Source: Pantoea alhagi (lineage in GTDB: Bacteria; Pseudomonadota; Gammaproteobacteria; Enterobacterales; Enterobacteriaceae). From it: DNA of 64,000 bases. Shown in pieces: positions 1 through 7,573 of this stretch. The stretch's first letter is position 1. Each line of letters starts with the position of its first letter. The stretch lies in NCBI RefSeq assembly GCF_002101395.1, contig NZ_CP019706.1, positions 2,790,001 through 2,854,000 of the forward strand, read 5' to 3'. A program made the position numbers and the translations under genes. The notes under the pieces are model-generated. The model saw only the letters and a list, made by a program, of their open reading frames with translations. It searched no databases and had not been told where the DNA came from.

Positions 1-351
1 CAGGGCATTTTGCAGGCAGGCTTCCAGTTTGGCGAAATGAACATTTTCCATCGTCATTTAAGCCCGGCCGGAAGCGGCCCGGTGCTGTTTAGTCTGGCCA
101 ATATGGTGAAGCCGGGATCGTTCAATCCTGATGCAATGTCAGACTTTTCAACGCCAGGCGTTTCTATGTTTATGATGGTGCCTTCCTATGGCGATCCGCA
201 TCAAAACTTTAAGTTAATGCTGCAGTCGGCGCAGCGCATCGCTGATGATGTTGGCGGCGTGGTGCTGGATGATGAGCGTCGGATGATGACGCCGCAAAAA
301 CTGGAAACCTATAAGGCGCGGATCCGCGACGTAGTTGAGGCGAACGCCTGA
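1..351 (+). CDS. zipA: Cell division protein ZipA, C-terminal part (cut by window edge)
   Basis: The frame is open from base 1 and stops at 349-351, giving the last 116 residues. They match the FtsZ-binding domain of ZipA, with the recognisable stretches FSLANMVKPG, FMMVPSYGD and FKLMLQSAQRIAD. ZipA anchors the FtsZ ring to the inner membrane; its N-terminal membrane anchor and linker lie outside the window. The following gene is ligA, as in E. coli (zipA-ligA-ypeB). Identity is secure; only the 5' end is missing. Confidence 0.95.
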   Translation, partial: QGILQAGFQFGEMNIFHRHLSPAGSGPVLFSLANMVKPGSFNPDAMSDFSTPGVSMFMMVPSYGDPHQNFKLMLQSAQRIADDVGGVVLDDERRMMTPQKLETYKARIRDVVEANA

Positions 352-379
352 TAGCCGGTTCCCGCTTTGTTCCCCTGAA

Positions 380-404
380 CCCCCCGCTTGCCGGGGGTTT
401 TCTT
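380..404 (+). terminator. Rho-independent terminator after zipA
   Basis: A C-rich arm, a short CTTG-type loop and a G-rich arm (CCCCCG...CGGGGG) are followed by TTTTCTTT. It sits between the zipA stop and the ligA start and should end most zipA transcripts. Confidence 0.75.
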
Positions 405-420
405 TCTCTGATGGTGCGTT

Positions 421-2448
421 ATGGAATCCGTACAAGAAAAAATCACCGAGCTGCGAACCACGCTTCGTCATCATGAATATCTCTATCATGTGCTGGATGC
501 GCCGGAAGTTCCCGATGCGGAATATGACCGCCTGATGCGCGAACTGCGTGCGCTGGAAGAGCAGCATCCCGATTTAATCACGCCTGATTCACCCACCCAA
601 CGCGTGGGTGCCGCGCCGTTAACCGCTTTTGAACAGGTACGTCATGAAGTGCCGATGCTGTCGCTGGATAACGTTTTCGACGAGGCGGGCTATCTGGCGT
701 TCAATAAGCGCGTCCAGGATCGGCTGAAGAGCAGCGATGATATTACTTTTTGCTGCGAGCTAAAGCTGGATGGCCTGGCAGTGAGTTTGCTGTATGAAAA
801 TGGCCTGCTGGTGCGTGCCGCTACCCGTGGCGACGGAACGACCGGTGAAAATATCACGGCCAATGTGCGCACCATCCGCGCGATTCCGCTGCGTCTTAAA
901 GGCGATAATATTCCTGCACGGCTGGAAGTGCGTGGCGAAGTGTTTATGAATCAGGTGGGATTTGAAAAGCTAAACGCCGAAGCGCGCCGCACCGGTGGCA
1001 AAATTTTTGCCAACCCGCGTAATGCGGCAGCGGGATCGCTGCGCCAGCTTGATCCCCGGATTACCGCCAGGCGTCCGCTGACCTTCTTCTGCTACGGCAT
1101 CGGTCTGGTAGAGGGCGGAGAGCTGCCGCACAGTCACTGGGAACGCTTGCAGCAGTTTAAAGCCTGGGGGCTCCCGGTCAGCGATCGTATTCGTCTTCAT
1201 CACAGCGCTAATGAAGTACTGGATTTTTATCATCAGGTAGAGCGCGATCGTCCTCAACTTGGCTTTGATATTGATGGCGTGGTTATCAAGGTTGATTCGC
1301 AGGAGCTGCAGGAACGTCTGGGTTTTGTGGCGCGCGCGCCACGCTGGGCAATTGCGTTTAAATTCCCGGCGCAGGAGCAGCTTACGCGCGTACGTGACGT
1401 AGAGTTTCAGGTTGGTCGTACCGGCGCAATAACACCGGTAGCACGTCTGGAGCCGGTACAGGTTGCAGGCGTTATGGTCAGCAACGCAACGTTGCATAAT
1501 GCCGATGAGATCGCTCGCCTTGGCCTGCGAATTGGCGATCGCGTGGTTATCCGCCGTGCGGGTGATGTGATACCGCAGGTGGTCAATGTAGTGGAATCAG
1601 AGCGCCCTGACGATACGCAAGAAATTACTTTCCCCAGCCACTGCCCGGTTTGCGGTTCGGACGTAGAGCGAGTGGAAGGCGAGGCGGTAACCCGCTGCAC
1701 TGGCGGCCTGATTTGCGGCGCGCAGCGTAAAGAGGCGCTGAAGCATTTTGTCTCGCGTCGTGCGATGGATGTCGAGGGCATGGGCGATAAAATCATCGAT
1801 CAGCTGGTGGAAAAAGAGTATGTGAAAACGCCCGCCGATCTGTTCCGCCTCAGCGCCGGTCTGCTGACCGGTCTGGATCGCATGGGGCCGAAATCGGCGC
1901 AAAACATTGTCGATGCGCTTAATAAGGCGAAAGCCACTACCTTGCCGCGTTTTCTCTATGCGTTAGGCATTCGTGAAGTTGGTGAAGCGACGGCGGTGAA
2001 CCTGGCAAATCATTTCGGCTCGCTGGAAAAGATCATGGATGCCGATCTGGATGCGCTGATTGCCGTGCAGGATGTGGGCAAGATTGTCGCTTCCCACGTG
2101 CGCAATTTTATGGAAGAAGAGAGCAACCGTGAAGTTATCCGCCAGCTGGTCGAGGATATTGGTATCCACTGGCCAGAAATTACCCTGGTGAATGTCGAAG
2201 AGCTGGACAATCCGTTTGCCGGTAAAACCCTGGTGCTGACCGGCTCGCTGAGTATTATGTCACGCGATGAGGCGAAAGAGCGTTTAACCGCGCTGGGAGC
2301 CAAAGTTAGCGGTAGCGTATCAAAGAAAACCGATTTGGTGATCGCGGGCGAAGCGGCAGGTTCCAAGCTGGCTAAGGCGCAGGAGCTGGGAATCGAGGTC
2401 ATTGATGAAGCGGAAATGATCCGCCTGCTGGATAGCCAGAATGGATAA
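421..2448 (+). CDS. ligA: NAD-dependent DNA ligase LigA
   Basis: Seals nicks in duplex DNA using NAD+ as the AMP donor, in replication and repair. The 675-residue length is close to the 671 of E. coli LigA. The adenylation motif KLDG puts the AMP-accepting lysine at K115. A four-cysteine zinc finger lies at about residues 408-432 (CPVCG...CTGGLIC), followed by helix-hairpin-helix repeats and a C-terminal BRCT domain from about residue 595 (KTLVLTGSL onward). The ATG at 421 gives the usual N-terminus (MESVQEKI). The 3' end overlaps ypeB by 8 bases, so the two are probably co-transcribed. Confidence 0.98.
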   Translation: MESVQEKITELRTTLRHHEYLYHVLDAPEVPDAEYDRLMRELRALEEQHPDLITPDSPTQRVGAAPLTAFEQVRHEVPMLSLDNVFDEAGYLAFNKRVQDRLKSSDDITFCCELKLDGLAVSLLYENGLLVRAATRGDGTTGENITANVRTIRAIPLRLKGDNIPARLEVRGEVFMNQVGFEKLNAEARRTGGKIFANPRNAAAGSLRQLDPRITARRPLTFFCYGIGLVEGGELPHSHWERLQQFKAWGLPVSDRIRLHHSANEVLDFYHQVERDRPQLGFDIDGVVIKVDSQELQERLGFVARAPRWAIAFKFPAQEQLTRVRDVEFQVGRTGAITPVARLEPVQVAGVMVSNATLHNADEIARLGLRIGDRVVIRRAGDVIPQVVNVVESERPDDTQEITFPSHCPVCGSDVERVEGEAVTRCTGGLICGAQRKEALKHFVSRRAMDVEGMGDKIIDQLVEKEYVKTPADLFRLSAGLLTGLDRMGPKSAQNIVDALNKAKATTLPRFLYALGIREVGEATAVNLANHFGSLEKIMDADLDALIAVQDVGKIVASHVRNFMEEESNREVIRQLVEDIGIHWPEITLVNVEELDNPFAGKTLVLTGSLSIMSRDEAKERLTALGAKVSGSVSKKTDLVIAGEAAGSKLAKAQELGIEVIDEAEMIRLLDSQNG

Positions 2449-2653
2449 ACAACAGCTGATCGATATCGCCAATACTGTGATGCCTTTCGGTAAATATCAG
2501 GGACGCGTATTAATCGATCTGCCTGAGCCTTATCTGCTGTGGTTCGCCCGCAAGGGCGAATTTCCGGCAGGGCAGTTGGGCGAGCTGATGCAGCTGACGC
2601 TGGCAATCAAGATTGAAGGACTGGAAGGGCTGGTGAAGCCGCTTAAGCGTTAA
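2441..2653 (+). CDS. ypeB: DUF3820 family protein YpeB
   Basis: A 70-residue protein of the DUF3820 family (MPFGKYQG...LPEPYLLWF core), similar in length to E. coli YpeB. It follows ligA with an 8-base overlap, the same arrangement as in E. coli. No biochemical function is established. The conserved FGKYQG start and short size suggest a small nucleic-acid or nucleotide binding fold, but that is inference only. Confidence 0.9.
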   Translation: MDKQQLIDIANTVMPFGKYQGRVLIDLPEPYLLWFARKGEFPAGQLGELMQLTLAIKIEGLEGLVKPLKR

Positions 2654-2661
2654 GTTTGAGC

Positions 2662-2680
2662 GCGCCGTCAGCGACGGCGC
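2662..2680. terminator. Hairpin between convergent ypeB and yfeH
   Basis: A perfect inverted repeat GCGCCGTC / GACGGCGC with a 3-base loop lies between the two convergent stop codons. The T tract is weak on both sides, so it may terminate both units only partly. Confidence 0.55.
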
Positions 2681-2687
2681 GTCTGGT

Positions 2688-3704
2688 TTACTTTTGAGAT
2701 TCCATCATAGCTTTGCCTGTTGACTCGCTGGCCTGAAGCTCGGCTTCATTTTTCTTTTTATAGCGTTGAGCAATAAACGAACACACCATCAGCTGTACCT
2801 GATGAAACACCATCAGCGGCAACACGATAATACCCACGGCGGCGGCAGGAAACAGGATATTAGCCATAGGGACGCCGTTCGCCAGGCTCTTTTTCGAGCC
2901 GCAGAACAGAATAGTAATCTCATCCGCCCGCTTAAAGCCGAACAGCCGCGCCGCCAGCAAATTCACTATCAGTACAATTGCCAACAGCAGCACGCTTCCC
3001 GCCAGGATCCATAGCAGAGTGATTATGCCCACCCGATGCCAGATTCCGTTAACCACCGCCTCACTAAAGGCAGAATAGACCACCAGCAGAATTGAAGCCT
3101 GATCGGTTTTACCAATCAGGCTGCGATGGCGTTCAACCCAGCCGCCAATCCAGCGACGCGACAGGTGTCCCAGCACAAAAGGCACCAGCAGCTGCAGCAT
3201 AATGCGACCAATTTGCTCCAGGCCGTTGCCCGGCATCTCGCTATGAATATTCATTACCAGATTGACTAACAGCGGGGAGATAAACACGCCGAGCAGGCTG
3301 GAAGCGGAAGCGCTGCAGACGGCAGCCGCAACGTTACCGCCCGCCATTGAAGTAAAGGCGATAGCGGACTGAACCGTAGCCGGCAAAATACAGAGGTAAA
3401 TGAAGCCGGTATAAATTTCGTTGCTGAGATTAACCGGATGCCACCACACCAGCAGCAGGCCCAGAATCGGAAAGAGCACAAAGGTGCTGAACATAATCCA
3501 CAGATGCAGCCGCCAGTGGCTGCTGCCGGCAATGATCTTTTCCCGCGAAAGTTTGGCACCGTGCATAAAAAACAACAGCGCAATCGCGGCGGTGGTCAGC
3601 CATTCAAAAAAAGGAACAAAGCCGCCCTTTGCCGGTAAAAACGTTGCCAGCAGTACGACAATCAGCAATTTGACCATCATCGGGTCGAGACGCAAAATCC
3701 GCAT
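2688..3704 (-). CDS. yfeH: YfeH, bile acid:sodium symporter family membrane protein
   Basis: An inner-membrane protein of the SBF-like (BASS) family, 338 residues, matching E. coli YfeH along its length. About ten hydrophobic segments are visible, with the characteristic patches LLFFMHGAKL, LCILPATVQSAIAFTSMAGGN and FCGSKKSLANGVPMA. The physiological substrate is unknown. The C-terminus is a charged cytoplasmic tail. It is divergent from the LysR regulator yfeR across 93 bases, so YfeR probably controls it. Confidence 0.9.
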   Translation of the reverse strand: MRILRLDPMMVKLLIVVLLATFLPAKGGFVPFFEWLTTAAIALLFFMHGAKLSREKIIAGSSHWRLHLWIMFSTFVLFPILGLLLVWWHPVNLSNEIYTGFIYLCILPATVQSAIAFTSMAGGNVAAAVCSASASSLLGVFISPLLVNLVMNIHSEMPGNGLEQIGRIMLQLLVPFVLGHLSRRWIGGWVERHRSLIGKTDQASILLVVYSAFSEAVVNGIWHRVGIITLLWILAGSVLLLAIVLIVNLLAARLFGFKRADEITILFCGSKKSLANGVPMANILFPAAAVGIIVLPLMVFHQVQLMVCSFIAQRYKKKNEAELQASESTGKAMMESQK

Positions 3705-3757
3705 TGTTAAATCCAGGTTAAAATTCGATGGTCTATTGTGTGCCAGTCGGGTTTAGA

Positions 3758-3804
3758 AATAAAATTGATTTATTGCATCCATTAATGAATAAAATAGATG
3801 AATT
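3758..3804. promoter_or_regulatory. Two 17-bp repeats, probable YfeR operator
   Basis: AATAAAATTGATTTATT (3758-3774) contains the inverted repeat AATAAA/TTTATT. A copy matching 14 of 17 bases, AATAAAATAGATGAATT, starts exactly 30 bases later (3788-3804) and overlaps the yfeR start codon. Position in the divergent yfeH/yfeR gap suggests LysR-type control and autorepression; the YfeR site itself is not known to me. Confidence 0.5.
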
Positions 3805-4718
3805 ATACGTTACGCCAACTGCGGGTGTTTGTGGCTGTTGCGCAGCACGGGAGCTTTAGCCAGGCAGGGCAGGTGATTGGTCTTAGCCAGTCGGCGGTGA
3901 GCCATAGCATTAAAGAGCTGGAAGCGGAGATGGGGATTCGTCTGCTGGACCGTACGACACGCGAAGTGCTTCTTACCAGCGCCGGACAGCTGCTGGCTAA
4001 TCGCCTTGAGCGTCTACTGGAAGAGCTGAATACTACGTTGCTGGATGCACGCAGCTTTGGGCAACAGCGCAGCGGCACGGTGCGGGTAGCGGCCAGTCAG
4101 ACTATTTCTGCCCACTTGATGCCGCAGTGTCTGGCCGCCAGTCAGCTTAATTACCCTGAAATCAAAGTTTTGCTACGTGACCGGCCGCAGCAGTGGGTTA
4201 TTCAAAGCGTGCGTGATGCTGAGGTGGATTTCGGCATTGTGGTTGGCCCGTTGACCGCAGGAGAGTTTACATCGCAGCCCATTCTTGATGAGCCTTTCCT
4301 GCTGCTGTGCCGACAGGATGATGAACTGGCATACGCTAAAGAACTTCACTGGCAGATGCTGAGTGGACGTACCATGGTATTACAGGATTATGCTTCCGGT
4401 AGTCGGGTGTTGATTGATGAGGCGCTTAAGCAACAGCGAGTGGAGGCAGAGATTGTTCAGGAAATTGGTCACCCTACCACGCTGTATCCCATGGTCGAGG
4501 CGGGGATCGGAATCAGTATTCTGCCAGCGCTGGCGCTGCCCTTGCCTGCAGGGCGGCCATTAATGGTACGCAGGCTGTTGCCGGAGATTAATCGTACGCT
4601 GATGCTGATTCGGCGAAAAAACCGCTCTTTGACGCCCGCAGCCGAGGTTATCTGGCAGGAAGTGCGTCAGCAGGCGATGCTGCTGACGCAACAGCGGCAA
4701 AGCATGCCCGCTTTTTAG
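3798..4718 (+). CDS. yfeR: LysR-family transcriptional regulator YfeR
   Basis: A 306-residue LysR-type regulator that matches E. coli YfeR closely. The N-terminal winged helix-turn-helix is at residues 1-60 (LRQLRVFVAVAQHGSFSQAG, then SQSAVSHSIKELE), followed by a dimerisation helix and the effector-binding fold from about residue 90 (VRVAASQTISAHL, IGHPTTLYPMVEAGIGI). It is divergent from yfeH, its likely target. The stop codon overlaps the convergent FlxA-like gene by 4 bases. The inducer is unknown from sequence; E. coli YfeR has been linked to low-osmolarity regulation of yfeH. Confidence 0.92.
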   Translation: MNYTLRQLRVFVAVAQHGSFSQAGQVIGLSQSAVSHSIKELEAEMGIRLLDRTTREVLLTSAGQLLANRLERLLEELNTTLLDARSFGQQRSGTVRVAASQTISAHLMPQCLAASQLNYPEIKVLLRDRPQQWVIQSVRDAEVDFGIVVGPLTAGEFTSQPILDEPFLLLCRQDDELAYAKELHWQMLSGRTMVLQDYASGSRVLIDEALKQQRVEAEIVQEIGHPTTLYPMVEAGIGISILPALALPLPAGRPLMVRRLLPEINRTLMLIRRKNRSLTPAAEVIWQEVRQQAMLLTQQRQSMPAF

Positions 4719-5080
4719 ATATAAACGTTAATTTGATTTTCTGCGGTAGGGCGATTCACCCCATCAGCCACTTTCGGGTCGCTCGGGTTGCTTGAGCTGT
4801 TGCTGTTCTGCTGTTTCTTTGCCGCTTCTTCAGCCTGTTGACGCTGTAGCTGAGCTAACTGAGCTTGCAGCATTTCAATCTGACCCTGGATCTGCTCCTG
4901 CTGTTTCTGTTTTTCTTCTGCGGAAGAGTCTGAGTTAGTCACTTCTTTCAGCTGCTGCTGCAGCTTAGTAATCTGGTTAGTCAGACGAGAAATTTGCGAT
5001 GATACGTCGCTACCACTGCTGGAACTACTGGCGCTGCTGCTCTGGCTAACGCCTGGCGTGGAAGTATTGATAGTTGTCAC
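4715..5080 (-). CDS. FlxA-like protein
   Basis: A 121-residue, very polar protein. A Ser/Thr-rich N-terminus (residues 1-25) is followed by a long Gln-rich coiled coil at about residues 30-90 (LTNQITKLQQQLKEV, IQGQIEMLQAQLAQLQRQQ) and an Asn/Ser-rich tail. This is the composition of the FlxA-like family, whose E. coli member is a FliA-dependent flagellar regulon gene of unknown function. The start is GTG, chosen for the GGAGAAG ribosome-binding site 5-7 bases upstream. It is convergent with yfeR, overlapping by 4 bases. A candidate sigma-28 promoter lies upstream. Confidence 0.75.
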   Translation of the reverse strand: MTTINTSTPGVSQSSSASSSSSGSDVSSQISRLTNQITKLQQQLKEVTNSDSSAEEKQKQQEQIQGQIEMLQAQLAQLQRQQAEEAAKKQQNSNSSSNPSDPKVADGVNRPTAENQINVYI

Positions 5081-5110
5081 GATCTTCTCCTTTTTAATAG
5101 ACCAATACGT

Positions 5111-5138
5111 TTATCGGTCGGTATTAACAGAGGCTTGA
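5111..5138 (-). promoter_or_regulatory. Candidate sigma-28 (FliA) promoter of the FlxA-like gene
   Basis: On the minus strand ACCGATAA (plus 5111-5118) matches the FliA -10 element GCCGATAA in 7 of 8 bases. TCAAGCCT (plus 5131-5138) lies 12 bases upstream and matches the -35 element TAAAGTTT in 5 of 8. The distance to the GTG start is about 30 bases. The -35 match is only moderate. Confidence 0.4.
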
Positions 5139-5262
5139 CGCTGAGAAGCGTAAAAGAAGCGTTAAGGAAGTGAAAAGACTGAAAAATATCTGAGGGGCAA
5201 CGTTGTCTCGCTTACGCTCGACCCGAACCAGCTAGCGTCTCATCCTGCTGATTACGCATAGC

Positions 5263-5287
5263 AAAAAGGCGCCTTTAGGGCGCCTTT
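5263..5287 (-). terminator. Distal copy of the tRNA operon terminator
   Basis: On the minus strand AAAGGCGCC, a CTAAA loop and GGCGCCTTTTT form a good intrinsic terminator. It is the second copy of the one at 5416-5442 and now acts, if at all, as a backup. Confidence 0.7.
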
Positions 5288-5293
5288 CTACAC

Positions 5294-5311
5294 TGGTGGG
5301 TCGTGCAGGAT
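5294..5311 (-). pseudogene. 18-base remnant of a tRNA-Lys 3' end
   Basis: TGGTGGGTCGTGCAGGAT is identical to the plus-strand image of the tRNA-Lys 3' end (CCA plus acceptor and start of the T arm) at 5448-5465. Homology to the tRNA stops after this, so the rest of the gene has been lost. Confidence 0.8.
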
Positions 5312-5415
5312 AACTCGGCTTCGCCTCGCCCTTCGGGCCGTTGCCGCTGGCAACGTTGTCTCGCTTCGCTCGGCCCGAACCTGCGGCAGGTTCTCATCCT
5401 GCCGATTACGCATAG

Positions 5416-5442
5416 CAAAAAGGCGCCTTTAGGGCGCCTTTC
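5416..5442 (-). terminator. Terminator of the Val-Val-Val-Lys tRNA operon
   Basis: The minus strand has AAAGGCGCC, a CTAAA loop and GGCGCCTTTTT immediately after the tRNA-Lys CCA end. This is a typical strong intrinsic terminator. Confidence 0.85.
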
Positions 5443-5447
5443 TACAC

Positions 5448-5523
5448 TGGTGGGTCGTGCAGGATTCGAACCTGCGACCAATTGATTAAAAGTCAACTGC
5501 TCTACCAACTGAGCTAACGACCC
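5448..5523 (-). tRNA. tRNA-Lys (anticodon UUU)
   Basis: A 76-base gene with encoded CCA that reproduces the E. coli tRNA-Lys sequence: acceptor GGGTCGT/ACGACCC, D arm AGCTCAGTTGGTAGAGC, anticodon TTT. It is the last tRNA of a minus-strand operon after three tRNA-Val genes, the order of the E. coli valU-valX-valY-lysV operon, and only 2 bases separate it from the nearest tRNA-Val. Confidence 0.97.
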
Positions 5524-5525
5524 GA

Positions 5526-5601
5526 TGGTGGGTGATGACGGGCTCGAACCGCCGACCCCCTCCTTGTAAGGGAGGTGCTCTACCAACTGAGCTAATCACC
5601 C
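5526..5601 (-). tRNA. tRNA-Val (anticodon UAC), third copy of the operon
   Basis: A 76-base gene with acceptor GGGTGAT/ATCACCC, anticodon TAC and encoded CCA. It is identical to the two upstream copies and is processed from the same transcript. Confidence 0.97.
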
Positions 5602-5642
5602 ATCTTTTATCATCTGTCTTACACTGCGGGCCATCCTGAAGA

Positions 5643-5718
5643 TGGTGGGTGATGACGGGCTCGAACCGCCGACCCCCTCCTTGTAAGGGAGGTGCTCTAC
5701 CAACTGAGCTAATCACCC
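5643..5718 (-). tRNA. tRNA-Val (anticodon UAC), second copy of the operon
   Basis: Sequence identical to the copies at 5526-5601 and 5760-5835, with encoded CCA. It forms the middle unit of the tandem array. Confidence 0.97.
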
Positions 5719-5759
5719 ATCTTTTATCATCTGTCTTACACTGCGGGCCATCCTGAAGA

Positions 5760-5835
5760 TGGTGGGTGATGACGGGCTCGAACCGCCGACCCCCTCCTTG
5801 TAAGGGAGGTGCTCTACCAACTGAGCTAATCACCC
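5760..5835 (-). tRNA. tRNA-Val (anticodon UAC), first copy of the operon
   Basis: Promoter-proximal copy of the array, identical to the other two. Its 5' end lies 17 bases downstream of a consensus -10 element. Confidence 0.97.
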
Positions 5836-5852
5836 CCGCTGTGTGGAGTCGC

Positions 5853-5880
5853 ATTATAGGGAGAGTTCGCAACGAGTCAA
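5853..5880 (-). promoter_or_regulatory. tRNA-Val/Lys operon promoter
   Basis: On the minus strand TTGACT (plus 5875-5880), a 16-base spacer and a perfect TATAAT (plus 5853-5858) are followed by a GC-rich discriminator GCGACTCC. This is the usual layout of a stringently controlled stable-RNA promoter. Confidence 0.85.
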
Positions 5881-6003
5881 CGCTTTTTAAAACGAAAATG
5901 TTTGTTCGTCTTAAAATTAGGCAGCGTGTCGCGCTTTTAGCCGAAACCGCCTTCCGGATGCATGAAAATTCAGCAGCATGCCGCATCAACGCCGGGTTTG
6001 CCG

Positions 6004-6031
6004 TTGAGGAATCAGGGGCAAGTGATAGAAT
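6004..6031 (+). promoter_or_regulatory. Probable gltX promoter
   Basis: TTGAGG (6004-6009), a 16-base spacer and TAGAAT (6026-6031) lie 76 bases upstream of the gltX start. It is back to back with the tRNA operon promoter. Confidence 0.55.
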
Positions 6032-6106
6032 ATGCGCACTTAAACAATGCATGAAAATCATCTTTTCTGTCATTCCGCAGAAAATCTGCGCACTAAGGCA
6101 AGCTCA

Positions 6107-7522
6107 ATGAAAATCAAAACCCGTTTCGCGCCCAGTCCGACCGGCTATTTGCACGTTGGCGGCGCTCGTACCGCACTCTACTCCTGGCTGTTTGCTCGTA
6201 ATCACGGCGGTGAATTTGTCCTGCGCATTGAAGATACCGATCTGGAGCGCTCCACGCAGCAGGCGATCGATGCCATTATGGATGGCATGAACTGGCTGAA
6301 TCTGGACTGGGATGAGGGTCCGTATTATCAGACCAAACGTTTCGATCGCTACAACGCCGTGATTGACGAGATGCTGGAAGCGGGGACGGCCTATAAATGC
6401 TACTGCTCTAAAGAGCGCCTGGAGCAGCTGCGCGAAACGCAAATGGCGAACGGCGAAAAGCCACGCTACGACGGCCGCTGCCGTGACAGTCATGAACATC
6501 ATGCTGATAATGAACCGCATGTGGTGCGCTTCCGTAACCCACAGGAAGGTTCTGTGGTGTTTGACGATCAGATCCGTGGTCCGATTGAGTTCAGTAACCA
6601 GGAGCTGGACGATCTGATTATCCGTCGTACCGATGGTTCGCCGACCTACAACTTCTGTGTCGTGATTGATGACTGGGATATGGGCATCACCCACGTCATT
6701 CGTGGTGAAGACCATATCAATAACACGCCGCGTCAGATTAATATCCTGCAGGCAATTGGCGCGCAGGTGCCGGTTTACGCGCACGTTTCCATGATCCTTG
6801 GCGACGATGGGAAAAAGCTTTCCAAGCGTCACGGCGCGGTAGGCGTCATGCAGTATCGTGATGATGGTTATCTGCCGGAAGCGCTACTCAACTATCTGGT
6901 GCGTCTGGGCTGGTCCCACGGCGATCAAGAGATCTTCTCGATTGAAGAGATGAAACAGCTGTTTTCACTGGATGCGGTCAGCAAGTCAGCCAGCGCTTTC
7001 AATACTGAAAAGCTGCAGTGGCTGAACCATCACTATATTAATAGCCTGGCGCCGGAATATGTCGCTACGCATTTACAGTGGCACATTGAGCAGGCGCAAA
7101 TTGATACCCGTACCGGTCCTGAACTGGCGCAGCTGGTGAAATTACTGGGCGAACGTTGTAAGACACTGAAAGAAATGGCCGCCAGCTGCCGCTATTTCTA
7201 TGAAGAGTTCGAGACCTTTGATGCGGATGCGGCGAAAAAGCATCTGCGTCCGGTTGCGCGTCAGCCGCTGGAAGTGGTGCGTGATAAACTGGCAGCAATC
7301 AGCGACTGGACAGCAGAGAACGTTCACCATGCTATTCAGTCGACGGCGGATGAGCTGGAAGTAGGCATGGGGAAAGTAGGCATGCCGCTGCGCGTAGCGG
7401 TAACCGGAGCAGGGCAGTCACCGGCACTGGACGTGACGGTGCAGGCGATTGGCCGCTCGCGTGCGGTGGCGCGTATTGAAAAAGCGTTGGCCTATATCAG
7501 CGAACGTGAAGCGCAGGGCTAA
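6107..7522 (+). CDS. gltX: Glutamyl-tRNA synthetase
   Basis: Charges tRNA-Glu with glutamate in the cytoplasm. The ATG at 6107 gives 471 residues, the exact E. coli length, starting MKIKTRFAPSPTGYLHVGG; the longer in-frame extension from 6047 has no family support. The class I HIGH-type signature is PSPTGYLHVGG (residues 9-19) and the KMSKS-type loop is KKLSKRHG near residue 237. The C-terminal half is the anticodon-binding helical domain. It is divergent from the tRNA-Val/Lys operon, the conserved E. coli neighbourhood. Confidence 0.98.
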   Translation: MKIKTRFAPSPTGYLHVGGARTALYSWLFARNHGGEFVLRIEDTDLERSTQQAIDAIMDGMNWLNLDWDEGPYYQTKRFDRYNAVIDEMLEAGTAYKCYCSKERLEQLRETQMANGEKPRYDGRCRDSHEHHADNEPHVVRFRNPQEGSVVFDDQIRGPIEFSNQELDDLIIRRTDGSPTYNFCVVIDDWDMGITHVIRGEDHINNTPRQINILQAIGAQVPVYAHVSMILGDDGKKLSKRHGAVGVMQYRDDGYLPEALLNYLVRLGWSHGDQEIFSIEEMKQLFSLDAVSKSASAFNTEKLQWLNHHYINSLAPEYVATHLQWHIEQAQIDTRTGPELAQLVKLLGERCKTLKEMAASCRYFYEEFETFDADAAKKHLRPVARQPLEVVRDKLAAISDWTAENVHHAIQSTADELEVGMGKVGMPLRVAVTGAGQSPALDVTVQAIGRSRAVARIEKALAYISEREAQG

Positions 7523-7540
7523 ATCCTCCTTGCGGCAGAT

Positions 7541-7573
7541 AAAAAAACCGGAAGCATGCTTCCGGTTTTTTTT
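7541..7573. terminator. Bidirectional terminator between gltX and yfeC
   Basis: AAAAAAA, ACCGGAAGCATGCTTCCGGT and TTTTTTTT form a perfect 10-bp stem with A and T tracts on both sides. It serves both convergent genes and overlaps the yfeC stop codon. Confidence 0.9.

Larger units (their letters stand above)
5198..5465. repeat. Duplicated tRNA-Lys tail plus terminator segment
   Basis: Two diverged copies of about 114 bases, 5198-5311 and 5351-5465, share CAACGTTGTCTCGCTT, the GATTACGCATAGCAAAAAGG stretch, the GGCGCC hairpin and the tRNA-Lys 3' end. The right copy is the downstream flank of the intact tRNA-Lys gene. The left copy ends after 18 bases of the tRNA, so it is debris of an additional Lys unit. 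Confidence 0.8.
5526..5835 (-). repeat. Tandem 117-bp tRNA-Val units
   Basis: Three identical 76-base tRNA-Val genes begin every 117 bases (plus-strand coordinates 5526, 5643 and 5760). Both 41-base spacers are also identical (ATCTTTTATCATCTG...GAAGA). Identity of non-coding spacers implies recent amplification or gene conversion. Confidence 0.9.

Noticed and set aside
5303..5485. 60-codon plus-strand ORF ending VGRAGFEPATN
   Set aside because: It is the reverse image of the tRNA-Lys 3' end and its terminator; such peptides are classic false ORFs over tRNA genes.
6047..6106. In-frame upstream extension of gltX
   Set aside because: The family starts at MKIKTRFAPSPTG and the ATG at 6107 gives the exact E. 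coli length.
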